Shown: positions 1 to 9,051 of the stretch, piece after piece
Position numbering within the stretch: position 1 is the first letter of the stretch
Layout: every line of letters begins with the position of its first letter
NCBI GenBank assembly: GCA_018241025.1
Contig: JAFEEQ010000018.1
Coordinates: 124,001-188,000 of the forward strand
DNA from: Pseudomonadota bacterium
GTDB lineage: Bacteria; Pseudomonadota; Alphaproteobacteria; Micropepsales; Micropepsaceae
Length of the DNA: 64,000 bases
Reading direction: 5' to 3'
Program-made: the position numbers and the translations under genes
The notes under the pieces: generated by a model
What the model was told of the DNA's origin: nothing
The model's input: only the letters and a program-made list of their open reading frames with translations
Databases searched by the model: none

Positions 1-55
1 TCTGCGTACGGATTTGTGTTTGCGCTGGCCAGACGGCCGCGTAGCTGGGGCTTGA
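1..55 (+). CDS. possible C-terminal end of an upstream gene (partial)
   Basis: A reading frame open from the left edge ends in TGA at 53-55, immediately followed by the ATG of the next gene. Its 17 visible codons end in WPDGRVAGA. The abutting TGA-ATG resembles the tight operon spacing seen elsewhere in the window, so this may be the tail of a co-transcribed gene. Too little is visible to name it, and it could be chance. Confidence 0.25.
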   Translation, partial: LRTDLCLRWPDGRVAGA

Positions 56-1453
56 ATGGTGTCGCCGGAACGGGCCGGAGTGCTGAAATCGTTCCTCGGG
101 GGTCTCCCCGAGCAGATTGCCTCGCGCCTCGCGCAGGCGGTCGAGATCGATCGGCTGATCGACGGCAAATCGCTGCCGCACGAAATGATCCTCGAAGGCC
201 TGCGTCCCGCCCTTCGCCGTACGACGGGCTCCGACCGCACGCCGACGCCGCTGCGCGCCTTCTGTGCGCCATTCGAAGATCTCTTCACGCTCTATCCGCG
301 CAGCACGAAGCAGAAGGGCCTGATCGCCCGTGGCAGCGTGATGCCGGTCTGGTCCTGGCTGAGTCAGACCGTGATGGTCGAACAGACCAAGGATTACATC
401 CGCGACTTCAAGAACCTCACCATCGCCGGCAAGCACGAAGGCGCGCGCGACCGCGCCCAGCGTTTCTGGAGCGATGCCGCCGCGGTCATGCAGGCGCGCC
501 TTGCCGAAAAGGATGTCGCGCGCCGCCAGCTCGGCAGCGACATCATCGCGGCTGATGCGGGCGAGATGGCGCTGCTGCTTTCCGTTGGAGAAGACGTTTC
601 TGCAATCCAGCATCTGATGCCGCGGCCGGTGCCCGCGCTGACCGACGACATCCTGTGGGGTCTGAAAGACATCTACAGCCGCCTCATCGACAAGGTTCCC
701 GACGCTGCGCCCTACGTGGCCGTCATCGCGATGCATCGCCTGGCGCGGCCCTGGGAAGCGCTCAAGCTGCCGGTCAGTGTCGCGCGCCAGAGCAACGACA
801 CGCTGATCTCTTCGACGGATATGGGTCTTGTCGGCGAGATCATCTTCGGCGACATCGAGAATTTCGGCCGCATCGTTCGCGAGGCGCGCCATCCCGTTTT
901 CGACGAAGTCGTCCTGCTCGAAGCGCTGACCCAGTTCACCACGCTCTCCAGCGGCATCGTCAAGGGCATCGAGATCCGCCGCGACGGCAAGTGGGGCCAG
1001 CGTCTGATGAAGGATCGCGCCGCGCTTGCCGAGACCATGGAAGGCTTCATGGAACGCGCGCCGAAGGAGTTCGTCTCCGCCCTGCCCATGCAGAAGAGCG
1101 GCAGCTTCGGCGGCGGGCCGAAATATCCGGATTTCACGAAGACGATCGATGGCGAAAAGCACGAGCGCGGCCTGCGCTATGCGCGCCTCGTCGTCGGCTG
1201 CCGCAACCTCGCCGCCGCGGCGTCCTTCGGCGCCAGCGCCAAGAAAGCCGAAGAGGAAATGAGCTACCACCTCAAGGGCTATATCGAGGATGTGGTGAAG
1301 GAGCTGCGCACCGCCGAAGGCGTGCGCCGCGGCGTGGTCGAACGCCAGTTCGAATACTGCTGCACGCTGACGGCACTGCTCTTCAGCGAAGCCGAAGCCG
1401 AAAACCTCCGCCGCCGCGGCAAGGCCGCGATGGGCGCGAGCGCTGCAGCTTAA
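56..1453 (+). CDS. conserved hypothetical protein, 465 aa
   Basis: I do not recognise a named domain. The protein is mostly soluble and probably helical, with no signal peptide and no clear membrane segment. Charged and amphipathic stretches run throughout, and a glycine-rich patch, KSGSFGGGPKYPDF, lies around residue 350. The C-terminus is Ala/Arg-rich. The start is the first ATG after an in-frame TGA, so it cannot extend upstream. Strong third-position GC bias over the full length supports coding. Its stop overlaps by four bases (TTAA) the stop of the convergent CoA-transferase gene. The function is unknown. Confidence 0.75.
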   Translation: MVSPERAGVLKSFLGGLPEQIASRLAQAVEIDRLIDGKSLPHEMILEGLRPALRRTTGSDRTPTPLRAFCAPFEDLFTLYPRSTKQKGLIARGSVMPVWSWLSQTVMVEQTKDYIRDFKNLTIAGKHEGARDRAQRFWSDAAAVMQARLAEKDVARRQLGSDIIAADAGEMALLLSVGEDVSAIQHLMPRPVPALTDDILWGLKDIYSRLIDKVPDAAPYVAVIAMHRLARPWEALKLPVSVARQSNDTLISSTDMGLVGEIIFGDIENFGRIVREARHPVFDEVVLLEALTQFTTLSSGIVKGIEIRRDGKWGQRLMKDRAALAETMEGFMERAPKEFVSALPMQKSGSFGGGPKYPDFTKTIDGEKHERGLRYARLVVGCRNLAAAASFGASAKKAEEEMSYHLKGYIEDVVKELRTAEGVRRGVVERQFEYCCTLTALLFSEAEAENLRRRGKAAMGASAAA

Positions 1454-2646
1454 ACCCCGCCCTCCTGCTTCAGCGCCGCGATTTCCATCGCGCTGAAACC
1501 GAGTTCGTTCAGGACCTCGTCGGTATGTTCGCCGAGCAGTGGCGGGCGTTTGCGGACCGTGCCGGGCGTGCCATGCAGCTTGACCGGCGTCGCCGCGACC
1601 TTCGCCTTGCCGAGCCCCGGATAATCGATCTCGGCGAAGAAATCGCCGCCCTTCACATGCGGATCGTCGAGCGTCTGGCGCGGGCGCAGCACTGGTCCCG
1701 CCGGCACGCGTGCGCCCTCGAAGGCGGCGACGGCATCGGCGCTCGTCCGCTCTGCCACCCAGGCACCGACACGCGCCGAGATGATCTCGCCATTGTCGCC
1801 GCGCGCCTTGTCGGAAGCGAAGCGCGGATCCTCGAGCCATTCCGGCGCGCCGATCAGGCGGCAGACGCGGCGGAACAGCGGATCGCCGTTCACTGCCACC
1901 GTGATCCAGCCGTCTTTCGCCTTGTAGATGTCCGAAGGCCCCGCCGTCTGGCTGCGGTTCAGCGACGGCAGGCGGCCGACCGCGATCTTGTCTTCCTCGA
2001 TCAGCGTCGGCGCGAAGAAGGTGAGGGCGGTGCGCAGCAGAGCGCCTTCGACCATTTGTCCCTTGCCCGTGGTCTCGCGTGCGCGCAGGGCCGCAGAGAC
2101 ACCGAGCGCCAGCAGCGAGGCGGTGCCGAAATCGACATAGGGTGCGCTGCAACGCACTGGCTGCTCCTCGGTGCCGGAGAACCATGTTGCGCCCGAAATC
2201 GCCTGCGCCACGCCGTCGAAACCGACACGGCCGGCATAAGGCCCTTCGAGACCGAACGCCGTGCCGACTGCCAGCACACAGCGCGGATTGAGCGCGCTGA
2301 CGCTGTCCCAGTCGAGCCCCATGGCCTTCAGCGTCTCCGCCGGCAGATTGGCGACGACCACGTCGGCGCTGCGGATAAGCCGGCGCACGACCTCGCGCCC
2401 GGCATCGTTCATCGGATCGCAGGTCATGCTTCGCTTGTTGCGGTTCATCTGCAGGAACATCGCGCCCTCGCGCGGGCTGCCGTCATCGTTCTCGGCGAGA
2501 GAGACCAGGGTGCGGTCCTCACGGCCCTCCCGCTTCTCGACCCGGATGACGTCGGCACCGAGATCGCCCAGCAGTGCGGCGCAGAACGGACCGGCGATAT
2601 AGCGGCCGAAATCGATCACCCTTATTCCTTCGAACGGCCCGGCCAT
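1450..2646 (-). CDS. CaiB/BaiF family (family III) CoA-transferase
   Basis: Family III CoA-transferases move CoA between carboxylic acids in the cytosol. The protein opens with the family N-terminus GIRVIDFGRYIAGPF, followed by LGDLGADVIRVEK and the NRNKRS segment that contacts CoA. The catalytic aspartate is expected in GFDGVAQAISG. The 398-aa length is normal for the family. I chose the ATG at 2646, after a GGGAG ribosome-binding site, over an in-frame upstream ATG at 2715 whose 23 extra residues look non-coding. The substrate cannot be read from sequence; members act on carnitine, formyl, succinyl and many other acyl groups. It is a single gene, convergent with the upstream hypothetical gene. 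Confidence 0.93.
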   Translation of the reverse strand: MAGPFEGIRVIDFGRYIAGPFCAALLGDLGADVIRVEKREGREDRTLVSLAENDDGSPREGAMFLQMNRNKRSMTCDPMNDAGREVVRRLIRSADVVVANLPAETLKAMGLDWDSVSALNPRCVLAVGTAFGLEGPYAGRVGFDGVAQAISGATWFSGTEEQPVRCSAPYVDFGTASLLALGVSAALRARETTGKGQMVEGALLRTALTFFAPTLIEEDKIAVGRLPSLNRSQTAGPSDIYKAKDGWITVAVNGDPLFRRVCRLIGAPEWLEDPRFASDKARGDNGEIISARVGAWVAERTSADAVAAFEGARVPAGPVLRPRQTLDDPHVKGGDFFAEIDYPGLGKAKVAATPVKLHGTPGTVRKRPPLLGEHTDEVLNELGFSAMEIAALKQEGGV

Positions 2647-2744
2647 CTGCGTCTCCCGAATATCTGCTGGCCGGACTATAGCCCCGCCTTGCGAAATTGC
2701 ATGGCGGCGTGCCAAAGGAAGCGCCTCTGTCTCAAGGACCCGCC

Positions 2745-3083
2745 ATGCCGCCCCGCATCAACCCGCTCAAGCTCAATCCGCTCCAGCTGCGCACCCTGAC
2801 GCTGCTGCAGGCGCTGGCCCGCGTGCCGGGCGCGGCGCAGCGGCGCGGCGACGACATCGTCATCGCGCAGTTTCCGCCCGCCCATGGCGATCACTTCCAC
2901 CTCGGCGATGCCGTGGTCTCGGGCAAGGATGCGACGGGTCTCTACAACGAGGCGGTGTGGAACGCGCTGACCCGCAAGGGCCTCGCCCGCGCGGTGTGGC
3001 CGCGCGAGATCGCGCTCACGCCCGACGGCTTCGCCTACGATACAGGCCTCGCGGACGAGATCCTGCACCGCTCCTCGCATTGA
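2745..3083 (+). CDS. small conserved hypothetical protein, 112 aa
   Basis: A soluble protein starting MPPRINPLKLNPLQLRTL, a leucine-rich amphipathic opening, followed by a segment with HGDHFHLGDAVVSGKDATGL and a C-terminal region rich in charged residues. I chose the ATG at 2745 because an AAGGA ribosome-binding site lies just upstream; an in-frame ATG-like start at 2697 overlaps the promoter area of the divergent CoA-transferase. Three histidines in HGDHFH could bind a metal, but that is only a possibility. I do not recognise the family. It is convergent with the lipoprotein gene, with a six-base gap. Confidence 0.62.
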   Translation: MPPRINPLKLNPLQLRTLTLLQALARVPGAAQRRGDDIVIAQFPPAHGDHFHLGDAVVSGKDATGLYNEAVWNALTRKGLARAVWPREIALTPDGFAYDTGLADEILHRSSH

Positions 3084-3089
3084 GGGCGG

Positions 3090-3680
3090 TCAGCGTTCCC
3101 GCCTCAGGATCACGAACGGCTTCTTGAAAAGCGCCTGGCCTTCGCGCGAGCGAAAGAACGCATCGAGGGCCTTCGGATCGGCGGTGATCACCGCATCGTC
3201 GGTGTCACGCTTTCCGGCATCGCCGGCGATCCGGTGCGCGCGGATCGCTGCCTTCACCGCGTCTTCGTCGACCATGTAGAGAGTCAGCACGCCCTTGCCG
3301 TCGAAGCGATAGAGCAGGGGCACGGTTCCGTCCGGCTGGTCGGCCAGCCGCTTGCGCTCGCGATCGACCAGCCAGGCGTTGAGATAGCCGAAGCCCGGCG
3401 CGAAACGGGCCGAGGTCACCGCCGCCAGCAGCCAGTCGCTCGCCGGATCGGCGGTGTTCGGGATCGCGATCACCGTGAACCCGCCATTCTTCAAGGGCAG
3501 AAAATGGAAATATCCGCCACCCTTGTCGTCACCGGACGGCAGCGTGCGCCAGCTGCCGGCAATCGCCGGATCGTTGCGGAGGCCGGCCGTAGTTCCGACC
3601 GGGTGACGCGTCACCGGCGGATAGCAGGCGGCGAGCAACAAGGTCAGTGTCAGCGCCAGTGCTGCGGGAATACGGGTCAT
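3090..3680 (-). CDS. putative lipoprotein, 196 aa
   Basis: A type II signal peptide is visible. A short basic start (MTRIP) leads into a hydrophobic stretch and the lipobox LLAAC, with the lipidated cysteine at residue 19. The mature protein is about 178 aa with a mixed alpha/beta composition and no further membrane segment, so it is probably tethered to the inner or outer membrane facing the periplasm. I do not recognise the domain. It stands divergent from the cytochrome c maturation genes, with 133 bases between the two starts, and need not be functionally linked to them. Confidence 0.75.
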   Translation of the reverse strand: MTRIPAALALTLTLLLAACYPPVTRHPVGTTAGLRNDPAIAGSWRTLPSGDDKGGGYFHFLPLKNGGFTVIAIPNTADPASDWLLAAVTSARFAPGFGYLNAWLVDRERKRLADQPDGTVPLLYRFDGKGVLTLYMVDEDAVKAAIRAHRIAGDAGKRDTDDAVITADPKALDAFFRSREGQALFKKPFVILRRER

Positions 3681-3813
3681 GACGGATGCCCCCTTTGACC
3701 ACGATCAGTGTCGCATCGAATTGGGGCGCCAGAATGGCTCGACTGCGACCATTTCCTGCGGTTGGCCCCACTCCGCTTCGCTCCTATAGTCCGGCCGCGC
3801 GAGCTTCAGAACC

Positions 3814-4254
3814 ATGACCCCGAAAAAACGCCGCCGTTTCGCCTTCGCCGCCGCAATCCTTCTCGCCAGCGCGGGCGCCGCCGCCCTCACGCTTTATGCG
3901 CTGAAGGACAACGTCCTCTATTTCTACAGCCCGAGCGACGTCGCCGCGAAGCATGTTCAGCCCGGCATCGCCTTCCGAATCGGCGGCCTCGTCGCGATGC
4001 ACAGCGTCACGCGGGGTCCCGGCGCCGACGTTCACTTTGCGGTCAGCGACGGCAAGCTGAGCGTGCCCGTGATCTATCATGGCGTCCTTCCGGCGCTTTT
4101 CCGCGAAGGACAGGGCGTGGTCGCGCTCGGCGCGCTCGAGCCTTCGGGCACTTTCCGCGCCACCGAAGTCCTCGCCAAGCATGATGAGCGCTACATGCCG
4201 CCTGAGGTCGTCGACGCGCTGAAGCGTTCCGGCCGTTGGAAGGAAAATCAGTGA
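3814..4254 (+). CDS. ccmE: cytochrome c maturation protein CcmE (heme chaperone)
   Basis: CcmE takes heme from CcmCD in the periplasm, binds it covalently through one histidine and passes it to the CcmF/CcmH lyase for attachment to apocytochrome c. The 146-aa protein has a basic N-terminus (MTPKKRRR), a single membrane anchor at about residues 9-30 and the OB-fold domain. The diagnostic motif VLAKHDERYMP contains the heme-binding His123, with a tyrosine four residues later. It is the first gene of ccmE-ccmF-ccmH, with a four-base GTGA overlap to ccmF. In rhizobia this gene is called cycJ. No ccmI (cycH) lies upstream here. Confidence 0.96.
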   Translation: MTPKKRRRFAFAAAILLASAGAAALTLYALKDNVLYFYSPSDVAAKHVQPGIAFRIGGLVAMHSVTRGPGADVHFAVSDGKLSVPVIYHGVLPALFREGQGVVALGALEPSGTFRATEVLAKHDERYMPPEVVDALKRSGRWKENQ

Positions 4255-6173
4255 CCGGCGAAATCGGCCTGCTCGCGCTGTGCCTCGCGCTGGCGCTCGC
4301 CATCGTTCAGACGCTCTCGGGCCTGTCTGGCGCGCGCGTTGCCGGCAGCTTGTCACGCGGCATCGCGACGTCCAGCGCCACCGGCCAATTCGTCTTCGTC
4401 GCGCTCGCTTTCGGCGCGCTGATCTATGCCTCGGTCACCGACGATTTCTCCATCGCCAATGTCGCCGAGAACTCGCACACGCTGAAGCCGCTGATCTACA
4501 AGATCTCCGGCGTTTGGGGAAACCACGAAGGCTCGATGCTGCTCTGGGTCTTCGTGCTGTCGGTCTACTCCGCCGCGATCGCTTTCCTGAAGCGCGGCAG
4601 CGACAGGCTGACCTCGGCCGCGCTCGGCGTGCAGGGGCTCGTTGCTGTCGCCTTCATCGTCTTCATCCTGTTCACCTCCAATCCGTTCGTTCGCCTCGAC
4701 CCCGCGCCGTTCGAGGGCAATGGACTCAATCCGCTGTTGCAGGATTTCGGTTTGGCCGTGCATCCACCGATGCTCTACACCGGCTATGTCGGGCTCTCCG
4801 CCGCCTTCGCCTATGCCGCCGCGGCACTGATCGTGAGGGAACGCGACTGGGCTCGTGCCGCGCGGCCCTTCATGCTCGCCGCCTGGATCGCGCTTACCCT
4901 CGGCATCGCGCTCGGGAGCTGGTGGGCCTATTACGAACTCGGCTGGGGCGGATTCTGGTTCTGGGATCCGGTCGAGAATGCGTCGCTCATGCCCTGGCTG
5001 GTGGCGACGGCGCTGCTGCATTCGGCACTTGCGACCGAACGCACCGGCGCCTTCCGCACCTGGACTCTGCTGCTCGCCATCGCCGGCTTCTCGCTCAGCC
5101 TGATCGGCACTTTCCTGGTCCGTTCGGGCGTGCTGACGTCTGTCCATGCCTTCGCCAGCGATCCCACGCGCGGAACCTACATCCTGTTCCTGATCTTCGG
5201 CGCCATCGGCGGCGCGCTCGCGCTCTTCGCTTGGCGCGCGCCAAGTCTGGAAGAGGGTGCGAGTTTCGAACCTGTGAGCCGTGAAACAGCGCTGTTGTTG
5301 AACAATGTATTCCTGACTGCATCGGCGGCAACGGTATTCGTCGGCACGCTCTATCCGCTCGCGCTCGACACCTTCACCGGCACAAAGATCTCGGTCGGCC
5401 CGCCTTTCTATGCCGCAACCTTCGCGCCGTTCTTCTTTGCCATGCTGATCCTGGTGCCGTTCGGGCCGCGGCTGGGCTGGCACAGAGGCAATTTGCGCGC
5501 GGCGCTGCGCACGCTCTATCCCGCACTCGGCGCCGCCTTGCTCGCCTTCGCGCTGATCCTCGCCTTCACGACGCCGCGCTCGCTTTTCGGCGCCGCGGCC
5601 TTTGCCGTTGCAGCATGGCTGATCGCGTCGAGCGCCATAGACTTTTGGACGCGCGGCTGGCGCGGCGCGTCGCCGGCCTCGGTCGCTTCCATGCTCGGCC
5701 ATGCCGGCCTCGCGGTCACACTGATCGGCATCGCCGGCACGACGCTATGGCGCAGTGAGGCGCTCGAAGTCCTGGGACCTCATGACTCGATGTATGTCGG
5801 TGGTTATGAGCTCCGGCTCGACGATGTCGTCGGCGTGAAAGGTCCGAATTACGACGCGGCTCGCGCCATCGTCACCGTGAAGCGCAATGGCGAGACCATC
5901 GCGGTGATGCATCCCGAACGCCGCGTCTTTCCGGCCGAACGCCAGGAGACCGTCGAGACCGCGATCCGCACCACGATTTTCACCGATCTCTATCTCGCGC
6001 TCGGCGACCGGCGCGATGCCACGCACTGGATTCTGCGCGCCTATGTGAACCCGCTGGCGCCCTTCATCTGGCTCGGTGGTCTCGTGATGGCGCTCGGCGG
6101 ATTGGCGGCGTTGTGGAGCCGGATGCGCAAGCCGCGCGCCGTGCCCGATGCGATGGCGGCGCCCGCCGAATGA
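4251..6173 (+). CDS. ccmF: heme lyase CcmF
   Basis: CcmF is the integral-membrane part of the heme lyase that reduces heme on CcmE and ligates it to the CXXCH cysteines of apocytochrome c. The sequence is rich in membrane spans and carries the tryptophan-rich WWD signature WGGFWFWDPVENASLMPWL near residues 230-250, plus conserved histidines (NHEG, VHPPMLY). Length is 640 aa from the GTG at 4251, which overlaps the ccmE stop and has an AAGGAAA site just upstream. An in-frame TTG at 4236 is less likely. It overlaps ccmH by ATGA, so the three genes are probably translationally coupled. In rhizobia the gene is cycK. Confidence 0.96.
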   Translation: MTGEIGLLALCLALALAIVQTLSGLSGARVAGSLSRGIATSSATGQFVFVALAFGALIYASVTDDFSIANVAENSHTLKPLIYKISGVWGNHEGSMLLWVFVLSVYSAAIAFLKRGSDRLTSAALGVQGLVAVAFIVFILFTSNPFVRLDPAPFEGNGLNPLLQDFGLAVHPPMLYTGYVGLSAAFAYAAAALIVRERDWARAARPFMLAAWIALTLGIALGSWWAYYELGWGGFWFWDPVENASLMPWLVATALLHSALATERTGAFRTWTLLLAIAGFSLSLIGTFLVRSGVLTSVHAFASDPTRGTYILFLIFGAIGGALALFAWRAPSLEEGASFEPVSRETALLLNNVFLTASAATVFVGTLYPLALDTFTGTKISVGPPFYAATFAPFFFAMLILVPFGPRLGWHRGNLRAALRTLYPALGAALLAFALILAFTTPRSLFGAAAFAVAAWLIASSAIDFWTRGWRGASPASVASMLGHAGLAVTLIGIAGTTLWRSEALEVLGPHDSMYVGGYELRLDDVVGVKGPNYDAARAIVTVKRNGETIAVMHPERRVFPAERQETVETAIRTTIFTDLYLALGDRRDATHWILRAYVNPLAPFIWLGGLVMALGGLAALWSRMRKPRAVPDAMAAPAE

Positions 6174-6574
6174 AGCAGCTGCTCGCCATCGTCTTCGCGC
6201 TTCTGGTCTCGGTTCCTGCCTTGGCCGTTCCGGCACCCGGCACGCTCGCCGATCCCGCGCTCGAAGCCCGCGCCCGCGCGCTCCAAAAGGAGCTGAGATG
6301 CATGGTCTGCCAGGGCGAATCGATCGACGAGTCCAATGCCTCGCTGGCCGCGGACCTGCGCGCCTTGATCCGCAAGCACATCCAGGCGGGCGAAAGCGAT
6401 GCGCAGATCAAGCAGTACCTCGTCGCCCGCTACGGCGACATGATCCTGATGAAGCCGCCCTTCGAGTCGAACACCTACGCCTTATGGCTGACACCTTTTC
6501 TGGTGTTGATGGTGTGTCTGGGCGCCGCCGCCTGGGTCGTGATCCGGGCCAGCCGCCGTCCGGCCTCCGAATAA
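6170..6574 (+). CDS. ccmH: cytochrome c maturation protein CcmH (apocytochrome thiol reductase)
   Basis: CcmH keeps the CXXCH cysteines of apocytochrome c reduced and works with CcmF at the periplasmic face. The 134-aa protein has a signal peptide (MKQLLAIVFALLVSVPALA), the redox motif LRCMVCQGESIDES, and a C-terminal membrane anchor at about residues 105-125. The ATG at 6170 overlaps the ccmF stop as ATGA; the open frame further upstream lies inside ccmF. This corresponds to the short, CycL-type CcmH without the fused TPR (CcmI) part found in E. coli. A separate ccmI and a ccmG are not present in this cluster. Confidence 0.94.
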   Translation: MKQLLAIVFALLVSVPALAVPAPGTLADPALEARARALQKELRCMVCQGESIDESNASLAADLRALIRKHIQAGESDAQIKQYLVARYGDMILMKPPFESNTYALWLTPFLVLMVCLGAAAWVVIRASRRPASE

Positions 6575-6702
6575 AACCCGCGGAAATCCTGGCGGAATGC
6601 CCAAAGCACCAATTTATTGCTAATATTTCATCTTTTGGAATGAATTGGGCAAGATACAGATCATATTAGGCGCATGCAGCGCCGTCGCAAGGAGAGCTTC
6701 CC

Positions 6703-8250
6703 ATGTTCCAACTTGGTCCCAATTCCGTCCTGCGCCGCTCGCGTGTGATCGCCCTCGGAACCGTGGCCGCCGTCGTTCTGGTCGGCCTGTCCGCCTTCGC
6801 CTTCGTCCCCGGCGTTGCCCCGTCGGACAAGACATCCGCGGCGCCGATCCAGATGGCCGCGACGGAGCCGGCGGCCCGCGGCACGCCGCACATGCTGGAG
6901 AACGGCGCGCCGTTCAGCTTTGCCGATCTGGTGGAACGCGTGAGCCCTGCCGTCGTGACCATCACCGCCGACACCGTCGAGCCCGCCACGGCGGCCGCCG
7001 ATGTCCCGGCGCCGTTCCGCAATTTCTTCAACCAGTTCGGCCAGGGCCGCGCGCCGCGCCGCGCGATCTCCGCCGGTTCGGGCTTTATCATCGACAAGTC
7101 CGGCTTCGTGGTGACCAACAACCACGTCATCGAGAATTCGAGCAAGATCACCGTGAAGCTCCCCGATGGGCGCAGCTTCGAAGCCAAGCTCATCGGTACC
7201 GATCCACTCACCGACATCGCGTTGCTCAAGATCAAGAGCGACAAGCCGCTGCCGTCGGTCGAGTTTGGCGATGATCGCAGCGTCCGCGTCGGCGACTGGG
7301 TCGTTGCGGTCGGAAACCCCTTCGGCCTGTCCAACTCGGTCACGGCCGGCATCGTCTCGTCGCTCGGCCGCGAGATCGGAAACGGTCCGTATACGGACTT
7401 CATCCAGATCGACGCGCCGATCAACCGCGGCAATTCCGGCGGCCCGACCTTCGACCTTCGCGGCCAGGTCATCGGCATGAACTCGATGATCTACTCTCCG
7501 TCGGGCGGAAGCGTCGGCATCGGCTTCGCCATTCCCGCCTCGATCGTCCATGACGTCGTCGCCCAGCTCCAGGCTCACGGCCATGTCGATCGCGGTTATC
7601 TCGGCGTGAACATCCAGAGCATCACGCCCGACATCGCCTCGACGCTGAACATCACCTCGCCCAAGGGCGCCATTGTCGCCGAAGTCGTTCCCGGCGGTCC
7701 CGCCGCCAAGGCAGGCTTCCAGCAGGGCGACGTGATCGTTGCGCTCAACGGCAACGCGGTCGATGACAGCCGCGATCTGACACGCCATATCGCATCTCTG
7801 CCCGCCGGCACGACGGCGACCTTCAAAGTCATGCGCAACGGCCAGCCGATGACGATCAGCGCGAAGATCGGCGCCCGCCCCGACGCGGAAGTCGCGTCCA
7901 ACAACGCGCCGGGCGACGAGGACGGCCAGAACGGCGCCGCCGCCGGCTCGATGTCGGCGATGGGCCTCGGCCTCGCCGAAGTCACGCCGGAAGCACGGCA
8001 GAACTTCAACATCGACTCCGACGTCAGCGGCGTGCTCGTCACCCGTGTCGATCCCGACAGCGATGCCGGCGACAAGGGCATCCAGCCGGGCGATGTCGTG
8101 ATCTCGGTCGCGAACAAGCCGGTCCGCAGTCCCAAGGACGTCGTGGCGCTCATCAACGCCGCACGTGCTGCGGGTCATCACAGTGTTCTTCTCCTGGTTG
8201 CCACCCAGGGCGGCTCGCGCTTCGTCGCGGTCGATATCGGCAAGGCATAG
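6703..8250 (+). CDS. degP: periplasmic serine protease/chaperone DegP (HtrA/Do family)
   Basis: An envelope quality-control protease. The 515-aa protein has an N-terminal hydrophobic export segment at about residues 10-40, then a trypsin-like domain with the full triad: His in VTNNHVIENS, Asp in DPLTDIALLK and Ser in NRGNSGGP. Two PDZ domains follow, at about residues 290-390 and 420-510. A clear AAGGAGA site lies seven bases before the ATG. It follows ccmH after 128 bases and precedes a two-component system, the order known in rhizobia (cycL-degP). It could equally be called DegQ- or MucD-like; the paralogue cannot be settled from one sequence. Confidence 0.95.
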   Translation: MFQLGPNSVLRRSRVIALGTVAAVVLVGLSAFAFVPGVAPSDKTSAAPIQMAATEPAARGTPHMLENGAPFSFADLVERVSPAVVTITADTVEPATAAADVPAPFRNFFNQFGQGRAPRRAISAGSGFIIDKSGFVVTNNHVIENSSKITVKLPDGRSFEAKLIGTDPLTDIALLKIKSDKPLPSVEFGDDRSVRVGDWVVAVGNPFGLSNSVTAGIVSSLGREIGNGPYTDFIQIDAPINRGNSGGPTFDLRGQVIGMNSMIYSPSGGSVGIGFAIPASIVHDVVAQLQAHGHVDRGYLGVNIQSITPDIASTLNITSPKGAIVAEVVPGGPAAKAGFQQGDVIVALNGNAVDDSRDLTRHIASLPAGTTATFKVMRNGQPMTISAKIGARPDAEVASNNAPGDEDGQNGAAAGSMSAMGLGLAEVTPEARQNFNIDSDVSGVLVTRVDPDSDAGDKGIQPGDVVISVANKPVRSPKDVVALINAARAAGHHSVLLLVATQGGSRFVAVDIGKA

Positions 8251-8298
8251 ATATTCCCGAACACCGGGCGGCGCTCCCCCGCGCCATCCGGTTTCCGT

Positions 8299-8340
8299 AC
8301 CGGCGGCGGCGGCCCCCATCCCCCCGTTGCCGCCGCCGGT
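8299..8340 (+). other. strong GC hairpin between degP and the response-regulator gene
   Basis: ACCGGCGGCGGC at 8299-8310 is the exact reverse complement of GCCGCCGCCGGT at 8329-8340, giving a 12-bp stem with an 18-base loop. No T-tract follows, so it is not a standard intrinsic terminator. It may attenuate read-through from degP, stabilise the degP 3' end, or sit in the leader of the downstream regulator, whose ATG lies 31 bases beyond. Confidence 0.6.
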
Positions 8341-8370
8341 GCGGACCCTGATTGCGAGCCTGGAGGGCAC

Positions 8371-9051
8371 ATGCGCATTCTCGTTGTCGAAGACGATCTC
8401 GAAGCCCAGCGTTACCTGGTCAACGGTCTTAAAGAAGCCGGCCATGTCGTGGATGATGCCGCCGATGGCGAAACGGGTCTGACTCTCGCGCTCTCGCGGC
8501 CCTACGATGTCGCCATCATCGATCGCATGCTGCCCAAGATGGACGGCCTGAAAGTCGTGGCCGACATGCGCGAGCACAGCAACGTCACGCCGGTGCTGTT
8601 CCTCTCGGCGCTCAGCGAAGTGGACGATCGTGTCAAAGGCCTGAAGGCCGGCGGCGACGACTATCTCACCAAGCCCTATGCCTTCGTCGAGTTGCTCGCC
8701 CGAATCGAGGCGTTGATGCGCCGCCGTTCGCCGCAGGCCGTGAAGACCCGGCTGCAAGTCGGCGACCTCGAGCTCGACCTTCTCACCCGAACGGCCCAGC
8801 GCGGCGGCGCTGCCATCGATCTGCAGCCGCGCGAATTCCGCCTGCTCGAATATCTCATGCGCCATGCCAGTCAGGTCGTGACGCGTACGATGCTGCTGGA
8901 AAGCGTCTGGGAGTATCACTTCGATCCACAGACGAACGTGATCGACGTTCACATCTCGCGTCTGCGCGCGAAGATCGACAAGGGCTTCGACACTGCGCTG
9001 CTCCACACTGTGCGCGGCGCGGGCTACATGATCCGTGCCGCCCGAGTCTGA
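8371..9051 (+). CDS. feuP: OmpR/PhoB-family response regulator, FeuP-like
   Basis: The receiver domain (1-115) has the acidic pair at E7-D8/D9, the phospho-acceptor Asp51 in DVAIIDRMLPKMDGL and the switch Lys99 in YLTKPY. The C-terminal winged-helix DNA-binding domain (130-224) ends in the family pattern HISRLRAKIDKGF...HTVRGAGYMI. It overlaps the kinase gene by 17 bases. In Sinorhizobium the regulator between degP and a kinase followed by glnE is FeuP, which controls cyclic-glucan export and osmoadaptation. I assign the name from gene order plus family, so the regulon here is inferred. The small FeuQ inhibitor gene feuN known from Sinorhizobium does not fit in the 120-base gap upstream. Confidence 0.92.
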   Translation: MRILVVEDDLEAQRYLVNGLKEAGHVVDDAADGETGLTLALSRPYDVAIIDRMLPKMDGLKVVADMREHSNVTPVLFLSALSEVDDRVKGLKAGGDDYLTKPYAFVELLARIEALMRRRSPQAVKTRLQVGDLELDLLTRTAQRGGAAIDLQPREFRLLEYLMRHASQVVTRTMLLESVWEYHFDPQTNVIDVHISRLRAKIDKGFDTALLHTVRGAGYMIRAARV

